Of a DNA stretch of 64,000 nt, positions 34,268-44,465 are shown piece by piece. The DNA comes from Steinernema hermaphroditum (taxonomy: Eukaryota > Nematoda > Chromadorea > Rhabditida > Steinernematidae): assembly GCA_030435675.1 (NCBI GenBank), contig CM059621.1:2976001-3040000 (forward strand), in the 5' to 3' direction. Made by a program: the position numbers and the translations under genes. How positions within the stretch are numbered: position 1 is the stretch's first letter; every line of letters begins with the position of its first letter. The notes under the pieces are model-generated. The model ran no database searches and was not told where the DNA came from. It worked only from the letters and a program-made list of their open reading frames with translations.

Positions 34268-35661
34268 ACTTGTTCTATGTTATAGTATAGTGTATATATC
34301 ATACAAAAAGAGCTATATATATTTTATTCAGGAATCGAGTCACTAATAAACAAATATATATTCCCAAATCCATTTGTAAAGCGCTACGTAGACCACAGCA
34401 TTTCCAAGTCTTCTCAGCTGCATTCACTTGCGCACGATTCCGCGTGTTCCACGACGTTTACGATAGAGGTCAGCCGAATTTTGGTTGGTAGCAATATCGT
34501 TCGCAGGAATATCAATATGAATCATCTCTGAGGACAAGCAAGGCAATGGGCCAACCGCGTCCAGGACAACTATCAGGTAATGGATGTGGCTTTCCATAGT
34601 GTTATGCATAAAGCGGATTGTGGGATAATACGTGTGATATTCCTTCACCATTTACATTAAGTCCCAGAAGTGACATTTCTAAATAACTCGTGCCATTTGA
34701 GTCATTCTGCATCAAGCTAGAAACGTAGTTAATCAATAGAAGATATGTAGAATAAGTTTTGCAAGGCCTGCTTTTGAACACTGCGAGGAAAACATAATCC
34801 TTTAAAATGACTCTTGAAAGTGCTCATCGTGATTAGGTTGTTGAAACATTTGAGTCCCAGACATTTGAGTCCCGGATATTTGAGTCCCGGACACAGAGCT
34901 CCGACGAAACGTTTGAGTTTGAGTTAACTTCTTCTTATTTGATCACCAATTTAATACTTCATAATTCACGTTTGACGTTTCTGTCATTTGCAAATATTAC
35001 TCTTTCGTCGGAGCTCTGTGTCCGGGACTCAAATGTCCGGGACTCAAATGTCTGGGACTCAAGTGCCGGGACTAAAATGTCCCAACAACGGGAGGGTTTG
35101 GGCCTTAGCCTACGGATACATGCACTATGGTTGTTTTTGATATTTCTTGACCAATTCTGATGTAAATCTGCCTACGTGTCTGTGTGATACTCGATGGCGT
35201 CGTCAATTCCAATTCCAAGTTCCTCTCACGCATGCTATTATAAACCGATAACCATACCTGAACTAGACCTGAACGATTGTGTCGACCGTGATCGAAGAGA
35301 CCTTATCAAGATGTCAGAACCGCCAAGGGCAAACCATGTGGCGTCATAATGAACTGCACAACTGTCGACAGTTTACACGTTATATTGGCAAATCAATCGC
35401 CATCAGTTTTCTGAAACACATAACCGAGAACGGGAAGGTTACTTAAAGTAAACCACTGCATTGTAGCAGTTCACCAATGTGCGGGTTTGTGGAAATTGTG
35501 TGCTTTGATGCGGGTCTACGATGCGCACGTCATTATTTGTTTAATGATGATAACGACAGAAACGTTGGGCTTCAGCGGTTTAAAAGCGCCGCTCACCTTC
35601 TGAATAACGACAAATTTCTTGCTGCTTCGTACCTTTTCACTGTCGTTTTTTTCTTCAGGTT
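34268..35661. other. Intergenic region with a foldback repeat
   Basis: The foldback at 34830-35085 is the only structured feature. No gene model could be supported elsewhere in this 1.4 kb. Confidence 0.45.
34830..35085. mobile_element. Foldback element built of a 15-bp unit
   Basis: Inverted arms of about 80 bp (34830-34913 and 34998-35085) contain ACATTTGAGTCCCGG repeated two to three times, then ACACAGAGCTCCGACGAAA. The spacer is about 85 bp. It can form a long hairpin. No target duplication could be read with certainty. Confidence 0.6.
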
Positions 35662-38600
35662 ATGATAGCCAGATATAACTTTTTTCTATTCGTCGGCTCT
35701 TTCTTCATACCTTCATGCAGCTGTATTCAATGGCTCAGCTGTGTCAAGAATGCAACCGCACCATCATTAGTCGATGTACCTAAAAACGGTCAAGTTGGGA
35801 TTCGATCCTATGATTGGCCTAATTCTATGAAAGCTGTGGGTTCTGCGGAAACCCGCTTTGGAGATTGCGAATTTCATTTCAAGGTAAGATCTTGTTCGCT
35901 CACGTGAAAAATAGGTATTATTGAGGCTGCGGAGAATGAAAAGCTCGTGATCACTTTTCTAAGCGCCCATGTGGGGGTTGTTTTCCAAAATAGCAACAAT
36001 CGAGTGGTCATCGATACAAATAGAAGAACGATTGAGAGATATGTTTCTGACAGCAACAGCCTGAATGCATACTTTGGAGACAGAGCCTTTATGGATTTGC
36101 CTGATGTTTGGATTGGCTTTGAAGCTATCGTTGCTGCTTTTGGTATGTCGCTTTGTCTTCATATTGAATTGAGTTTTTCCACTGGGCTTTTTACATAAAG
36201 TTTCAGCCTGTAAATCAGTGCTGATTGCATAGTCTTTTCAGACGACGAACATGTGACCTGTCCATTCCAAACCGGATCTGTACCAGCTGTGGTTACGAAG
36301 GATTCACCTGTCTTGATTGCTCCATCATTGGACGATACCACTGACTTAGCTTCATGTCTATGGAACCTTATACCTGACGACAACCACGTTCTGAAAATCT
36401 TCTTCCCTATAATCCAGCTTCACAACGATTTCGAGCTGTTTGAAGTTGATATTGATAACAAGGAGGGGTACAGTGCTTCAGGACCAGGAAAGTAAGTCGG
36501 ACGTTACAAATATTCCCATTTCCACAAGGTTTTTAGTGCTGTTCTACCCACAGGACCCTACTATGCGAATAGCTCCATCCGTGTCAAGTTTGTGTACAAG
36601 AAGGATACAGGTCCAGGAATGCACGATATAAATTTTTTTGGTGTGGTCAGCGCTTTTCCAAAGAATGAACAAGCTGGTAAGCCACCTTAGACTCTAGTGC
36701 AATTAAGTGGTTTTAGTCGAAGAACCTTACTGTCCTTCAAACGCCACTCTAACACTCGATAATCCAGACACAACTTACACGATTCGAAATAACGAACCTA
36801 TAAGAACGATGTCTTATATTACACCGTATCATAACAGTCAGGTAAATCAGCAAAAAGCATACCGTGCTCATGGTTAGCAGGACATTTAGCATTGTCGATG
36901 GAACCTCCAACCAGGACCGGCTCAAGAACTGCGCGTATACCCGGTTGTTTCTGATTTTGAGCAATACTGCGACACGGCTTATTTGTGGCGAAGGCCCACG
37001 ATCTTTACTCCTCAACAAATCACGATTTCGTAAGTTGCCCGTTTTGCATCAACCTTTTAACAGTAAAGACTGTCGGACTAGTCAGGGCCTACAAAACTGC
37101 CCTTAAACATCAATAGCGCTGTTAGAATCTCGTCTCAGAAGGAAATACAACTCACATCTCATCGTAAAGTACTGATTGCTAAGTGATTTTCTAGCAGCGA
37201 TCGGACGGCCCGATCGCTCTATACAGACACAAAGGACCCCTAAATGTTGAACAACCCATACCTTCAATTTGTTTTGATGGTCAAAACCGTGCATATTAAA
37301 CACCTTTCTTAGAGTGAATTTTGCGATGTAAACATAAGATTTCAATTTCAACATTTCCTGCTCACTTAGGGACCCCAACTCCTACGTGAACACTTCTGTG
37401 TGGCCAGTATTACAAAACGGAATCGTGATTATTGAATCCACTACCGACGGAAATTACGGAAGGTACGGATTCGAATTGGAAGCCCATGTAATAGGTCAGT
37501 TTCGCATTCACATGTTGCACTCATAGCTGAAAATGTGGTCTAGAATGTACTTGTGGACCCAAGCAGATAAGTCTCACAAATGCTCAGAAGACCGGGACCA
37601 TTGGATTTGGAAAGGCATCACCATATTGCAGTCAACTGGTCTGCGATTGGCAGGTATGTAACCAAGCATTATTTAACTCTTTTAACAGCTTTTTCACTAC
37701 AGATTTCATCGCCTTCGCAAAGCTTTATCATGTTGAAGCAAGAGGGCCACTTGCGAGGTTGCAAAACTAACAACTCACTTGGAGACTCATTTGATATCGC
37801 TGACAGCCAAACTGGCGAAATTCTTTTGACAATAAGTGACTGCGATTCTCACTTATTGAAAGAGAGGAGCTTCTCCACAAATAATCTAACTGTGCGATTC
37901 CGCAGTTCGGAGGGCGTTGCTGAGACCGTCGACCAGGACACCAGTTTTCAGTTGACAGCAACTTTAGTGAAGTGTAAGTTTGCCAGATAACCAGTTCAAG
38001 ACTGACCATCTAGATCGACAGTAATCGTCTCTTCTTTAGATACCGTATTTCAAACAACAACCCATGTACTCAATTACTCAAATGATTTCTTTTACCTTGA
38101 CACCTACCAGATAAACGATGTATTTTCCGGCAGGACTGTCAAACTAGGAGACAGAATCAAGTCCAAAATCCTTCAAGCTTACGTAATGCCTCTTACAGCC
38201 GACGTAGTTGACAATCTGATCCTCATCGATGGCGAACTTAACTCTGTCAGCTCAACCACACCCGTCAGCAGTCTGTCGCCAAAATTGATGGTGAATGAGA
38301 GTCCACCATTTGTTTCAAAGACCGGCACAATTACAATTGGCCGAGTGGGTCCCAAATTAAGCGTTTTGTTGTACGCGCCGGCACAGATTCTGATAAAGGT
38401 CTACGATGGTGAGTAAGCCGAGCTAACTCATTCAAGGTGTACATTTCAGAAAGCAGAGACTTGACAGACACTCAAGCGTTAATCGGAAGCACTCCATACA
38501 CAAATATCAACAAAATAATGTGCCCTTCAAAGCTGAATCTCGACTACTGTGTGTTCCTTTTGGGTGCTGCCAATCTTCGTTTTCCACTCACCATCGGCTC

Positions 38601-39351
38601 TTATCCTGAGGTGCGACTCTTCATAACCGACTTAGATGGTACTGAACAAAAGGTGAAAGTCATCGCCGGCCTCGACACCACAAGAGTTCCTTTCTTCGAA
38701 TTCAAGTAGGCCATTATTATGTACTGTATATAATTCAATTTCAGCAAGACATCCATGTCGCTGTGGAACAATACTGTTTTATACGGAAATGTCTTTTCAG
38801 TATTAGTTCCTAAAGGAGGAGCATTGACTCTCGCGCCATACAACGATCCTCGTGAGTTGTATTTAATGTCCTCTTATTATTACAAGTTATATTTAAGCCA
38901 TGTATGATCGATTCTTTGTCGAAAATCAGAAAAACGGCGTTTTCATGTCTCCATCGTACCCGTTCGGAGGAGTACGCTCCTCGTTTTCAGAATCGATCCA
39001 AGTTTTTACAACCGCAGAAGGGAAATGTTTGGATGTTAAAATGGAAATGGTCGTCGAGAAGCTGTCCCCAAATTCAAAAGTGGAAATATACAGTGACTCC
39101 AAAATCTATGCAACGTTGGTAGTCATAAATTGACGATATGGATGTGCCATTTTAGTGCTCCCGTTAACGGCTCGTACTCAAAGTCCTTCGTTATAAATGG
39201 AACGAATAACATAACACTTAAGTGTGATCTCCAAAGCGAAAGCCATGGATTCTTTATCAGATACGAGGTAAAAGCGGTAAATTTCTCTATTCGAGCTTAT
39301 TTGTCCTTGTTTGCAATGCTTATACTGTTTACTGCGAATCAATTCTTGTGA
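35662..39351 (+). CDS. CUB-like multidomain secreted or membrane-anchored protein (about 900 aa, 14 exons)
   Basis: Exons: 35662-35883, 35926-36142, 36242-36491, 36537-36676, 36717-36841, 36890-37029, 37370-37494, 37544-37653, 37703-37973, 38040-38408, 38450-38705, 38745-38851, 38898-39118 and probably 39156-39351. The first 13 join in frame to 851 codons. It has an N-terminal signal sequence and then serial CUB-like units. The recurring signs are a Cys-x-Trp strand (SCLWNL, CRWNL, VCDWQ), a FVYKKDTGPGMHDINFFG strand, and a textbook GVFMSPSYP start of a last unit. The final exon ends in a hydrophobic tail (about 20 residues) that could be a GPI signal. Joining exon 13 to exon 14 breaks the frame by one base with the visible sites. 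Extracellular binding or defence roles are typical of nematode CUB-like proteins; none is proven here. Confidence 0.75.
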
Positions 39352-39599
39352 ACTTACACTTAATGTGCTGAATAAACACCAACACGTTGATCAAGAGGAA
39401 GAAAAAGTAGGAGGAAAAATCTATGATTTCGACAACGGAGCAAGCGGAGCACGTAGCAGTATTGCTGTTCAGGGATCCAATCTCAAAAACACTCCATCGA
39501 AAACAGAATCTGCATAATCGGACACTGCCTTTGTTTTGCACGACATGAAGTAAATTCCGTGGCAAACGTGGATCCTATGCAAATGAGTTTCCCAAAAGG

Positions 39600-39607
39600 T
39601 ACAAAAG
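39600..39607 (+). promoter_or_regulatory. TACAAAAG core-promoter-like box
   Basis: TACAAAAG 50 bp before the ATG at 39650, inside a flank conserved with the paralogue at 43043 (both read CCAAAAGGTACAAAAGGGAT). Confidence 0.5.
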
Positions 39608-39649
39608 GGATCACATCATGTCAGTTTCATCCAATCAACAGTTGGAATC

Positions 39650-40081
39650 ATGAAGACCATCGTCCTCTCCTCTCTTCTGCTCGTCGCTACCGTCTTCGCC
39701 CAAGGTAGCCTTCTTGGTGGAGCTGCTGGAAACGCCGGTGGCCTTCTTGGTGGCCTTCCCGTCGTTGGAGGACTCACCGCTCCCTTGGGTGGAGTCCTCG
39801 GCGGTCTCCCTGTCGTGGGTGGTGTCCTCGGAAATGCTCAGGGCGCCGCCGGTGGTGTGAACATTGATGTGGTTCAGAAGCTGCTTGCGACCATTACGTC
39901 TCTTCTTCAGAGCATTATTCATTCCCTTGGAAGCGTTGGAGGCGGAAGCCTTGGTGGAATCAGTAAGTCGACCATTCACACTTTCCACGTATGGCTTTGT
40001 TTAGCTGGCGCTCTTCCTGGTGGTGTCTCTGGAAGCTTCGGAGCTTCTGGAAGTGGGGGAAACGTCGCTGTCGGAATCTAG
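39650..40081 (+). CDS. Gly/Leu-rich secreted protein, copy 1 (129 aa, 2 exons)
   Basis: Model: join(39650..39962,40005..40081), a 42-bp intron, stop TAG. The signal peptide is MKTIVLSSLLLVATVFAQ. The mature protein has repeats of GGLLGGLPVVGG type, then an amphipathic stretch (DVVQKLLATITSLLQSIIHS) and a Gly/Ser tail ending GNVAVGI. No Cys. It resembles the larger Gly-rich pair at 8-10 kb in its PVVGG and LLQ motifs, so all four belong to one broad family of secreted Gly-rich proteins of unknown job. Nearly identical to 43043-43474. Its 3' flank is split by the element at 40113-41251. Confidence 0.85.
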   Translation: MKTIVLSSLLLVATVFAQGSLLGGAAGNAGGLLGGLPVVGGLTAPLGGVLGGLPVVGGVLGNAQGAAGGVNIDVVQKLLATITSLLQSIIHSLGSVGGGSLGGISKSTIHTFHVWLCLAGALPGGVSGSFGASGSGGNVAVGI

Positions 40082-40112
40082 AAGGTCATTCCGTCCGTCT
40101 AAATGACGCTAA

Positions 40113-41251
40113 TCCCCTATATATAAATGGAGAACCGACGGGTCCGTTGGTCTGTGTGTGTGTGTGTGTGTTTTTCCGTGCGCACGGCGGAAACACCCAC
40201 ACAAAATAAGGACCCCGAGGGGAACCGAACCCGACACCGCCCGCTTACAAACAGAGAACGTTCGCAATGAGCCACACAGACAGTTGAGATGATAATGCTC
40301 TACTTCCACTATCTCTCTGGCGATGCTAGGCTTTGAGTTTTTTTTGCTGTTTTTGAGTGATTTTTTGCCTATTTTGTAACCAGCAGTGTTTTCGGTTCGA
40401 GTTTCCTGAAACTTGGCAGTTTTTTTCGCTCACTTTAGCCATTTACATGAGCGCCAATCTTGCCGCCCGCAGAGCTATAGTGTCTTGCCGCCCGCAGGGC
40501 TACAGTTTTAGGCCCCAACTTCAGCCCTATCCATGAGCGCCAATCTTGCCGCCCGCAGGGCTATGGTGTCTTGCCGCCCGCAGGGCTATGGTTTCTCGCT
40601 GCCGGCATGGCTACAGTTTTTGGCCCCAACTTCAGCCCTATCCATGAGCACCAATCTTGCCGCCCGCAGGGCTATGGTGTCTTGCCGCCCGCTGGGCTAC
40701 AGTTTTAGGCCCCAACTTCAGCCCTATCCATGAGCGCCAATCTTGCCGCCCGCAGGGCTATGGTGTCTTGCCGCCCGCAGGGCTATGGTTTCTCGCTGCC
40801 GGCATGGCTACAGTTTTTGGCCCCAACTTCAGCCCTATCCATGAGCACCAATCTTGCCGCCCGCATGGCTATGGTGTCTTGCCGCCCGCTGGGCTACAGT
40901 TTTAGGCCCCAACTTCAGCCCTATCCATGAGCGCCAATCTTGCCGCCCGCAGGGCTATGGTGTCTTGCCGCCCGCAGGGCTATGGTTTCTCGCTGCCGGC
41001 AGGGCTACAGTTTTTGGCCCCAACTTCAGCCATTTGCATGAGCACCAATCTTGCCGCCTGCAGAGCTACAGCTCCTTGTCTTGGTGTCAGCCCTATCCAT
41101 GAGCACCAATCTTGCCGCCCGCAGAGCTACAGTTTTTTGGCCCCAACTTCAGCCCTATCCATGAACGCCAATCTTGCAGCCCGCAGGGCTACAGGCTAAT
41201 TGGCTTTTAGTACCTGGAGGGCGCGAATTCGCGCGCAGCCGGGTTTATATC
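40113..41251 (+). mobile_element. Palindrome-ended dispersed element, copy 2, with minisatellite
   Basis: It starts TCCCCTATATATAAATGG, then GAGAACCGACGGGTCCGTTGG, a (TG)n tract and AAAATAAGGACCCCGAGG. It ends with GGGCGCGAATTCGCGCGCAG followed by CCGGGTTTAT. It sits in the 3' flank of the Gly-rich gene at 39650. The paralogous flank after 43474 is an empty site: AAATTACGATAAT continues straight into ATCCATTATTTT. The expanded core at 40441-41200 makes it about three times the length of copy 1. Confidence 0.75.
40441..41200 (+). repeat. Minisatellite, about 197-bp higher-order unit
   Basis: A 197-bp unit recurs with starts near 40533, 40730 and 40927. Each unit is itself made of shorter blocks reading CTTGCCGCCCGCAGGGCTA and CCCCAACTTCAGCCCTATCC. 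Some blocks differ only by single bases. No gene; the open frames across it are a by-product of the repeat. Confidence 0.85.
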
Positions 41252-42137
41252 CATTATATCTTGATGGGTAATTTTAAATAAATATGCAAGTGCACATCTA
41301 TGCACGACAGTTAGCGTTGTCACAAGTTAGCTCCATGGTTGCCCTACTTGGAACGGTAGCATATTGATATCATACCACGTACTCCACTACAGCCCTCTCA
41401 GTGCCAAGCGACCATGTTTCCTTAACATTAACGCATGCATTTTTCGTATAAATCAATAATGGATCAACTTAACTTGTGTAGCCACTTGAACATCTTAGAC
41501 ATGTGACAACGTACCAGTTCCTAAAAGTCAAAATGCAGCCCGGAAACCAACGGACATCAATAAGGTTTATAGCGAAGGCTCGTCTACCTAAAGAACACTT
41601 CTCCTGGAGAGAAGGTCGAGACGGACTCGAGGCCGAAACTCCACCAATGATCGATCGATATGTCAAGTCGATCGATATGTTTACGCCGAAGGTTGGAAAT
41701 GAGCAAGTGAAAAAGTGATCCTCCACGGCAATGCAAGACCGCGTGTTGCAACGTTGTCCATACTAAGCAGCAGTAGTTGTCGCCTACTGAGTTTACAGCT
41801 GTGATCTCGCCCCTTCAGACTGCTTTCCGAGCGACGGCTCGTGATCTGGACGGAACACCCCGCGAAACTAACGAAGAAGTCAAAGTTTTTCGTCGTCTCC
41901 AAACCTCGATTTTTTTGCGAGCGCTGTATCCGGCTCCTGCACACAAATGTGGCTCAAGTGGTCCACAACGATGATGAATTTGAAGTCCGCAACCTCGATT
42001 GAGCATTTACAATAAACAACAGTGATTAACATTAGGCGATAGAATACTCAGCAGATGAAGATTCGAATTGTTGATCAATAATGTAGAACCATAGTTCATG
42101 CGATTTCCATTATCCGTACACTAAAATAACAACTCAG
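41252..42137. other. Intergenic, displaced 3' flank of the Gly-rich gene
   Basis: 41252-41370 is the continuation of the 3' flank of the gene at 39650 (it matches the sequence after 43500: GGGTAATTTTAAATAAATATGC and so on). The AATAAA here may be its original poly(A) signal, now over 1.1 kb from the stop codon. No gene in the rest. Confidence 0.5.
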
Positions 42138-42359
42138 TTAATTAGCAGAGGAGAGAAAATCACTATTTGCACCAAACCCACCACCACCCATTGGATATCC
42201 TCCACCACCCATCGGATGGCCACCGCCGCCCATTGGATATCCGCCTCCCCGGTAGTTTTGATACCCTCTTTCGTGACTTCCATGTCTCTCGTGACTATGA
42301 CGAGCAAGCGACGTACTCAAAAGGAAAACTAGCAGTAATAAAGCAATAGAGAACTTCAT
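42138..42359 (-). CDS. Gly/Tyr/Met-rich secreted peptide (73 aa)
   Basis: Single exon, ATG at 42359 and TAA at 42138. The signal peptide is MKFSIALLLLVFLLSTSLA. A His/Arg/Glu-rich pro-region follows (RHSHERHGSHERGYQNYRGG). Then come four GGGG(Y/H/F) units, three of them carrying a PM dipeptide, and a short FLSSAN tail. The layout is like the nlp and caenacin classes of nematode epidermal antimicrobial peptides, but the exact YGGW signature and a C-terminal amidation site are absent. A TATAAAAG box lies at 42391-42398. Confidence 0.72.
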   Translation of the reverse strand: MKFSIALLLLVFLLSTSLARHSHERHGSHERGYQNYRGGGYPMGGGGHPMGGGGYPMGGGGFGANSDFLSSAN

Positions 42360-42390
42360 TTTGACTGCATCGCATCACTATTGTTGACTG

Positions 42391-42398
42391 CTTTTATA
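42391..42398 (-). promoter_or_regulatory. TATA box
   Basis: TATAAAAG about 35 bp before the ATG at 42359. Confidence 0.5.
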
Positions 42399-42992
42399 TT
42401 AGGCGACATATCGTAAACAGTAGTGTAATGTGTAGAAACTTGCTTGGAAGGCAGACATAACATTACTAGCAAGACTTAGTTTGTTATCGGTTTTCGGCAT
42501 GCACTATATTGCAAAAGGCAAAATATAATGGAAGTAATGATTATGATGTTTCAGGTTGTGTAACCTGCTGTTACAGCCAAGCTGGCACAATTTGCCGGTT
42601 TTTGATCAACATACCACATGACACATTATTCAAGGTTATTTTTAAAAACATGTTGAACCAATTCAACCGGAGGACACAAAGTTTTCTTCACATTTTACGT
42701 AGGAAATGTGATGCACGTTATTACTAATCTGCTCGATCCTTCCTTGAAGACGCGATACGAAGTATAAATTATGCATACATTGGTTGATTATCTTTCGGAC
42801 CATATGAAAATAAATGTGTAACCTGCTGAGCATACAGCACAAGCGAGTGGTTCTCAGCAGCCGGATTCTGTGAGGCCGAACACATTAAGTGAAAGCAAAA
42901 TTTGCGTAATCGGACACTGACTTTGTTTTGTTCGATACGAGATTCCGTGGCAAACGTGGCATTCCTACTATGCAAATGAGGTTCCCAAAAGG

Positions 42993-43000
42993 TACAAAAG
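42993..43000 (+). promoter_or_regulatory. TACAAAAG core-promoter-like box
   Basis: TACAAAAG about 50 bp before the ATG at 43043. Same spacing and flank as in the paralogue at 39650. Confidence 0.5.
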
Positions 43001-43042
43001 GGATCACACCAACTAAGTTCCATCCAATCAACAGTTGGAATC

Positions 43043-43474
43043 ATGAAGACCATCGTTCTCTCCTCTCTTCTCCTCGTCGCCACCGTTTTCGCCCAAGGTG
43101 GCCTTCTTGGTGGAGCTGCTGGAAACGCCGGTGGACTTCTTGGTGGTCTTCCCGTCGTTGGAGGACTCACAGCTCCCTTGGGTGGAGTCCTCGGCGGTCT
43201 CCCTGTCGTGGGTGGTGTCCTCGGAAATGCTCAGGGCGCCGCCAGCGGTGTGAACATTGATGTGGTTCAGAAGCTGCTTGCGACCATTACGTCTCTTCTT
43301 CAGAGCATTATTCATTCCCTTGGAAGCGTTGGAGGCGGAAGCCTTGGTGGAATCAGTAAGTCGACCATTCGCACTTTCCACGTATGGCTTTTTTTAGCTG
43401 GCGCTCTTCCTGGTGGTGCCTCTGGAAGCTTCGGAGCTTCTGGAAGTGGCGGAAACGTCGCTGTCGGAATCTAG
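43043..43474 (+). CDS. Gly/Leu-rich secreted protein, copy 2 (129 aa, 2 exons)
   Basis: Model: join(43043..43355,43398..43474). It has the same signal peptide, intron position and tail as copy 1 at 39650. Visible differences are few: S/G after the signal cleavage site, G/S in GAAGGV against GAASGV, and V/A near the C-terminus. About 130 bp of 5' flank and 130 bp of 3' flank are also shared. The duplication is recent or kept alike by gene conversion. Its uninterrupted 3' flank shows the state before insertion of the element in copy 1. Extracellular, function unknown. Confidence 0.85.
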   Translation: MKTIVLSSLLLVATVFAQGGLLGGAAGNAGGLLGGLPVVGGLTAPLGGVLGGLPVVGGVLGNAQGAASGVNIDVVQKLLATITSLLQSIIHSLGSVGGGSLGGISKSTIRTFHVWLFLAGALPGGASGSFGASGSGGNVAVGI

Positions 43475-43734
43475 AAGGTCGTTCCGTCCGTCTAAATTAC
43501 GATAATATCCATTATTTTGTGATGGGTAATTTTAAATAAATATGCAAGTACACATCTCTGGACGACAGTTAGCGTTGTCCCAAGTTAGCTCGATGGTTGC
43601 CCTGCTTGGAAAGGTGGCATATTGGCATCCGTTTTAATTTTAAATAAACAACTATTGCTTATTCTTTTGCGCCTATCCAAATGACTGTGAACAAAGCTTT
43701 GAAACGATTATTATAAAGGGTGCGTGATTGCGAA

Positions 43735-43910
43735 AGTCTTCGGTCGAAGAACATCACCCACGACGGGGAGACCGCCGACGATTCCAGTCAAGGAAGTACT
43801 AAGTTCACCAACGATGGGAACGTCACCAAGACCGCCTGCGTTTCCAGCAGCTCCACCAAGAAGGTTTTAGGGGAAAAGGGAATTCTATCGAAGGGAAGGC
43901 CTTCTTGGTG
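43735..43910 (-). pseudogene. Broken third copy of the Gly/Leu-rich secreted gene
   Basis: Read on the minus strand it matches the GGAAGNAGGL to GGVLGGLPVVGG part of the genes at 39650 and 43043. Recognisable pieces are LLGGAAGNAGGLG and GIVGGLPVVGD. It lacks signal peptide, intron and C-terminus and has a diverged insertion before its start. The orientation is opposite to its neighbours. Confidence 0.65.
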
Positions 43911-44110
43911 AGACCGCGTGCACGTCGTAACCCACTGATTCGGGAATATAAATCGAGGGGAAGGCACAGTGTGTAAGATGAAGTGTGTAAAGGGTGTAAG
44001 CTTTACATTATTTTCGATTTTATTATTCTGTAAAATGATTGAACAGACCAGGGCAATATGCTGGCGGAAAGCTTTACAATCGCTGCAACTTGAAATATGG
44101 AGTAGAATAA

Positions 44111-44412
44111 TCAGCGACCCCATCCATAGCCGTATCCGTAGCCGCCCCAACCTCCCATTCCACCCATTCCGTAGCCATAGCCGCCCCAGCCTCCCCACCT
44201 TCTTCCCCATCCCATTCCACCCATTCCTCCCCAGCCTCCGTAGCCGTAGCCCCATCGCTTGGCTCGTATTCTGAAAGGGACATAATAACAAAATTAGGTC
44301 TGCCTAGGGTACAGTACCTGGATGAGTCACCATCGTCGAAATGATTCTCTTCGGCGCAGACGGCAGCTGCCAAGACGAGAACAGCAAGAAGAATAGCAAA
44401 GTAGACCTTCAT
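44111..44412 (-). CDS. nlp-29-like YGGW/GGW peptide precursor 1 (84 aa, 2 exons)
   Basis: Model: complement(join(44111..44270,44318..44412)), a 47-bp intron. The signal peptide is MKVYFAILLAVLVLAAAVCA. The acidic pro-region (EENHFDDGDSS) ends in a cleavage site RIRAKR. The mature part is built of Gly with Trp, Tyr and Met (WGYGYGGWGGMGG and similar) and ends YGYGWGR, giving a predicted Trp-amide after amidation. This is the architecture of nematode nlp-29-type peptides, induced in epidermis by fungi, wounding or osmotic stress and thought antimicrobial (established for C. elegans). Paralogue at 46458-46792. Confidence 0.82.
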
Positions 44413-44456
44413 GTTGGAGTGAATAGTCCAAGGGTGCCTACGATACTCTGTTCCAT

Positions 44457-44465
44457 CCTTTTATA
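44457..44465 (-). promoter_or_regulatory. TATA box
   Basis: TATAAAAGG about 45-53 bp before the ATG at 44412. Confidence 0.5.

Noticed and set aside
40533..41199. Open frames with repeated ANLAARRAM peptides
   Set aside because: They repeat every 197 bp with the minisatellite; no signal, start context or domain.
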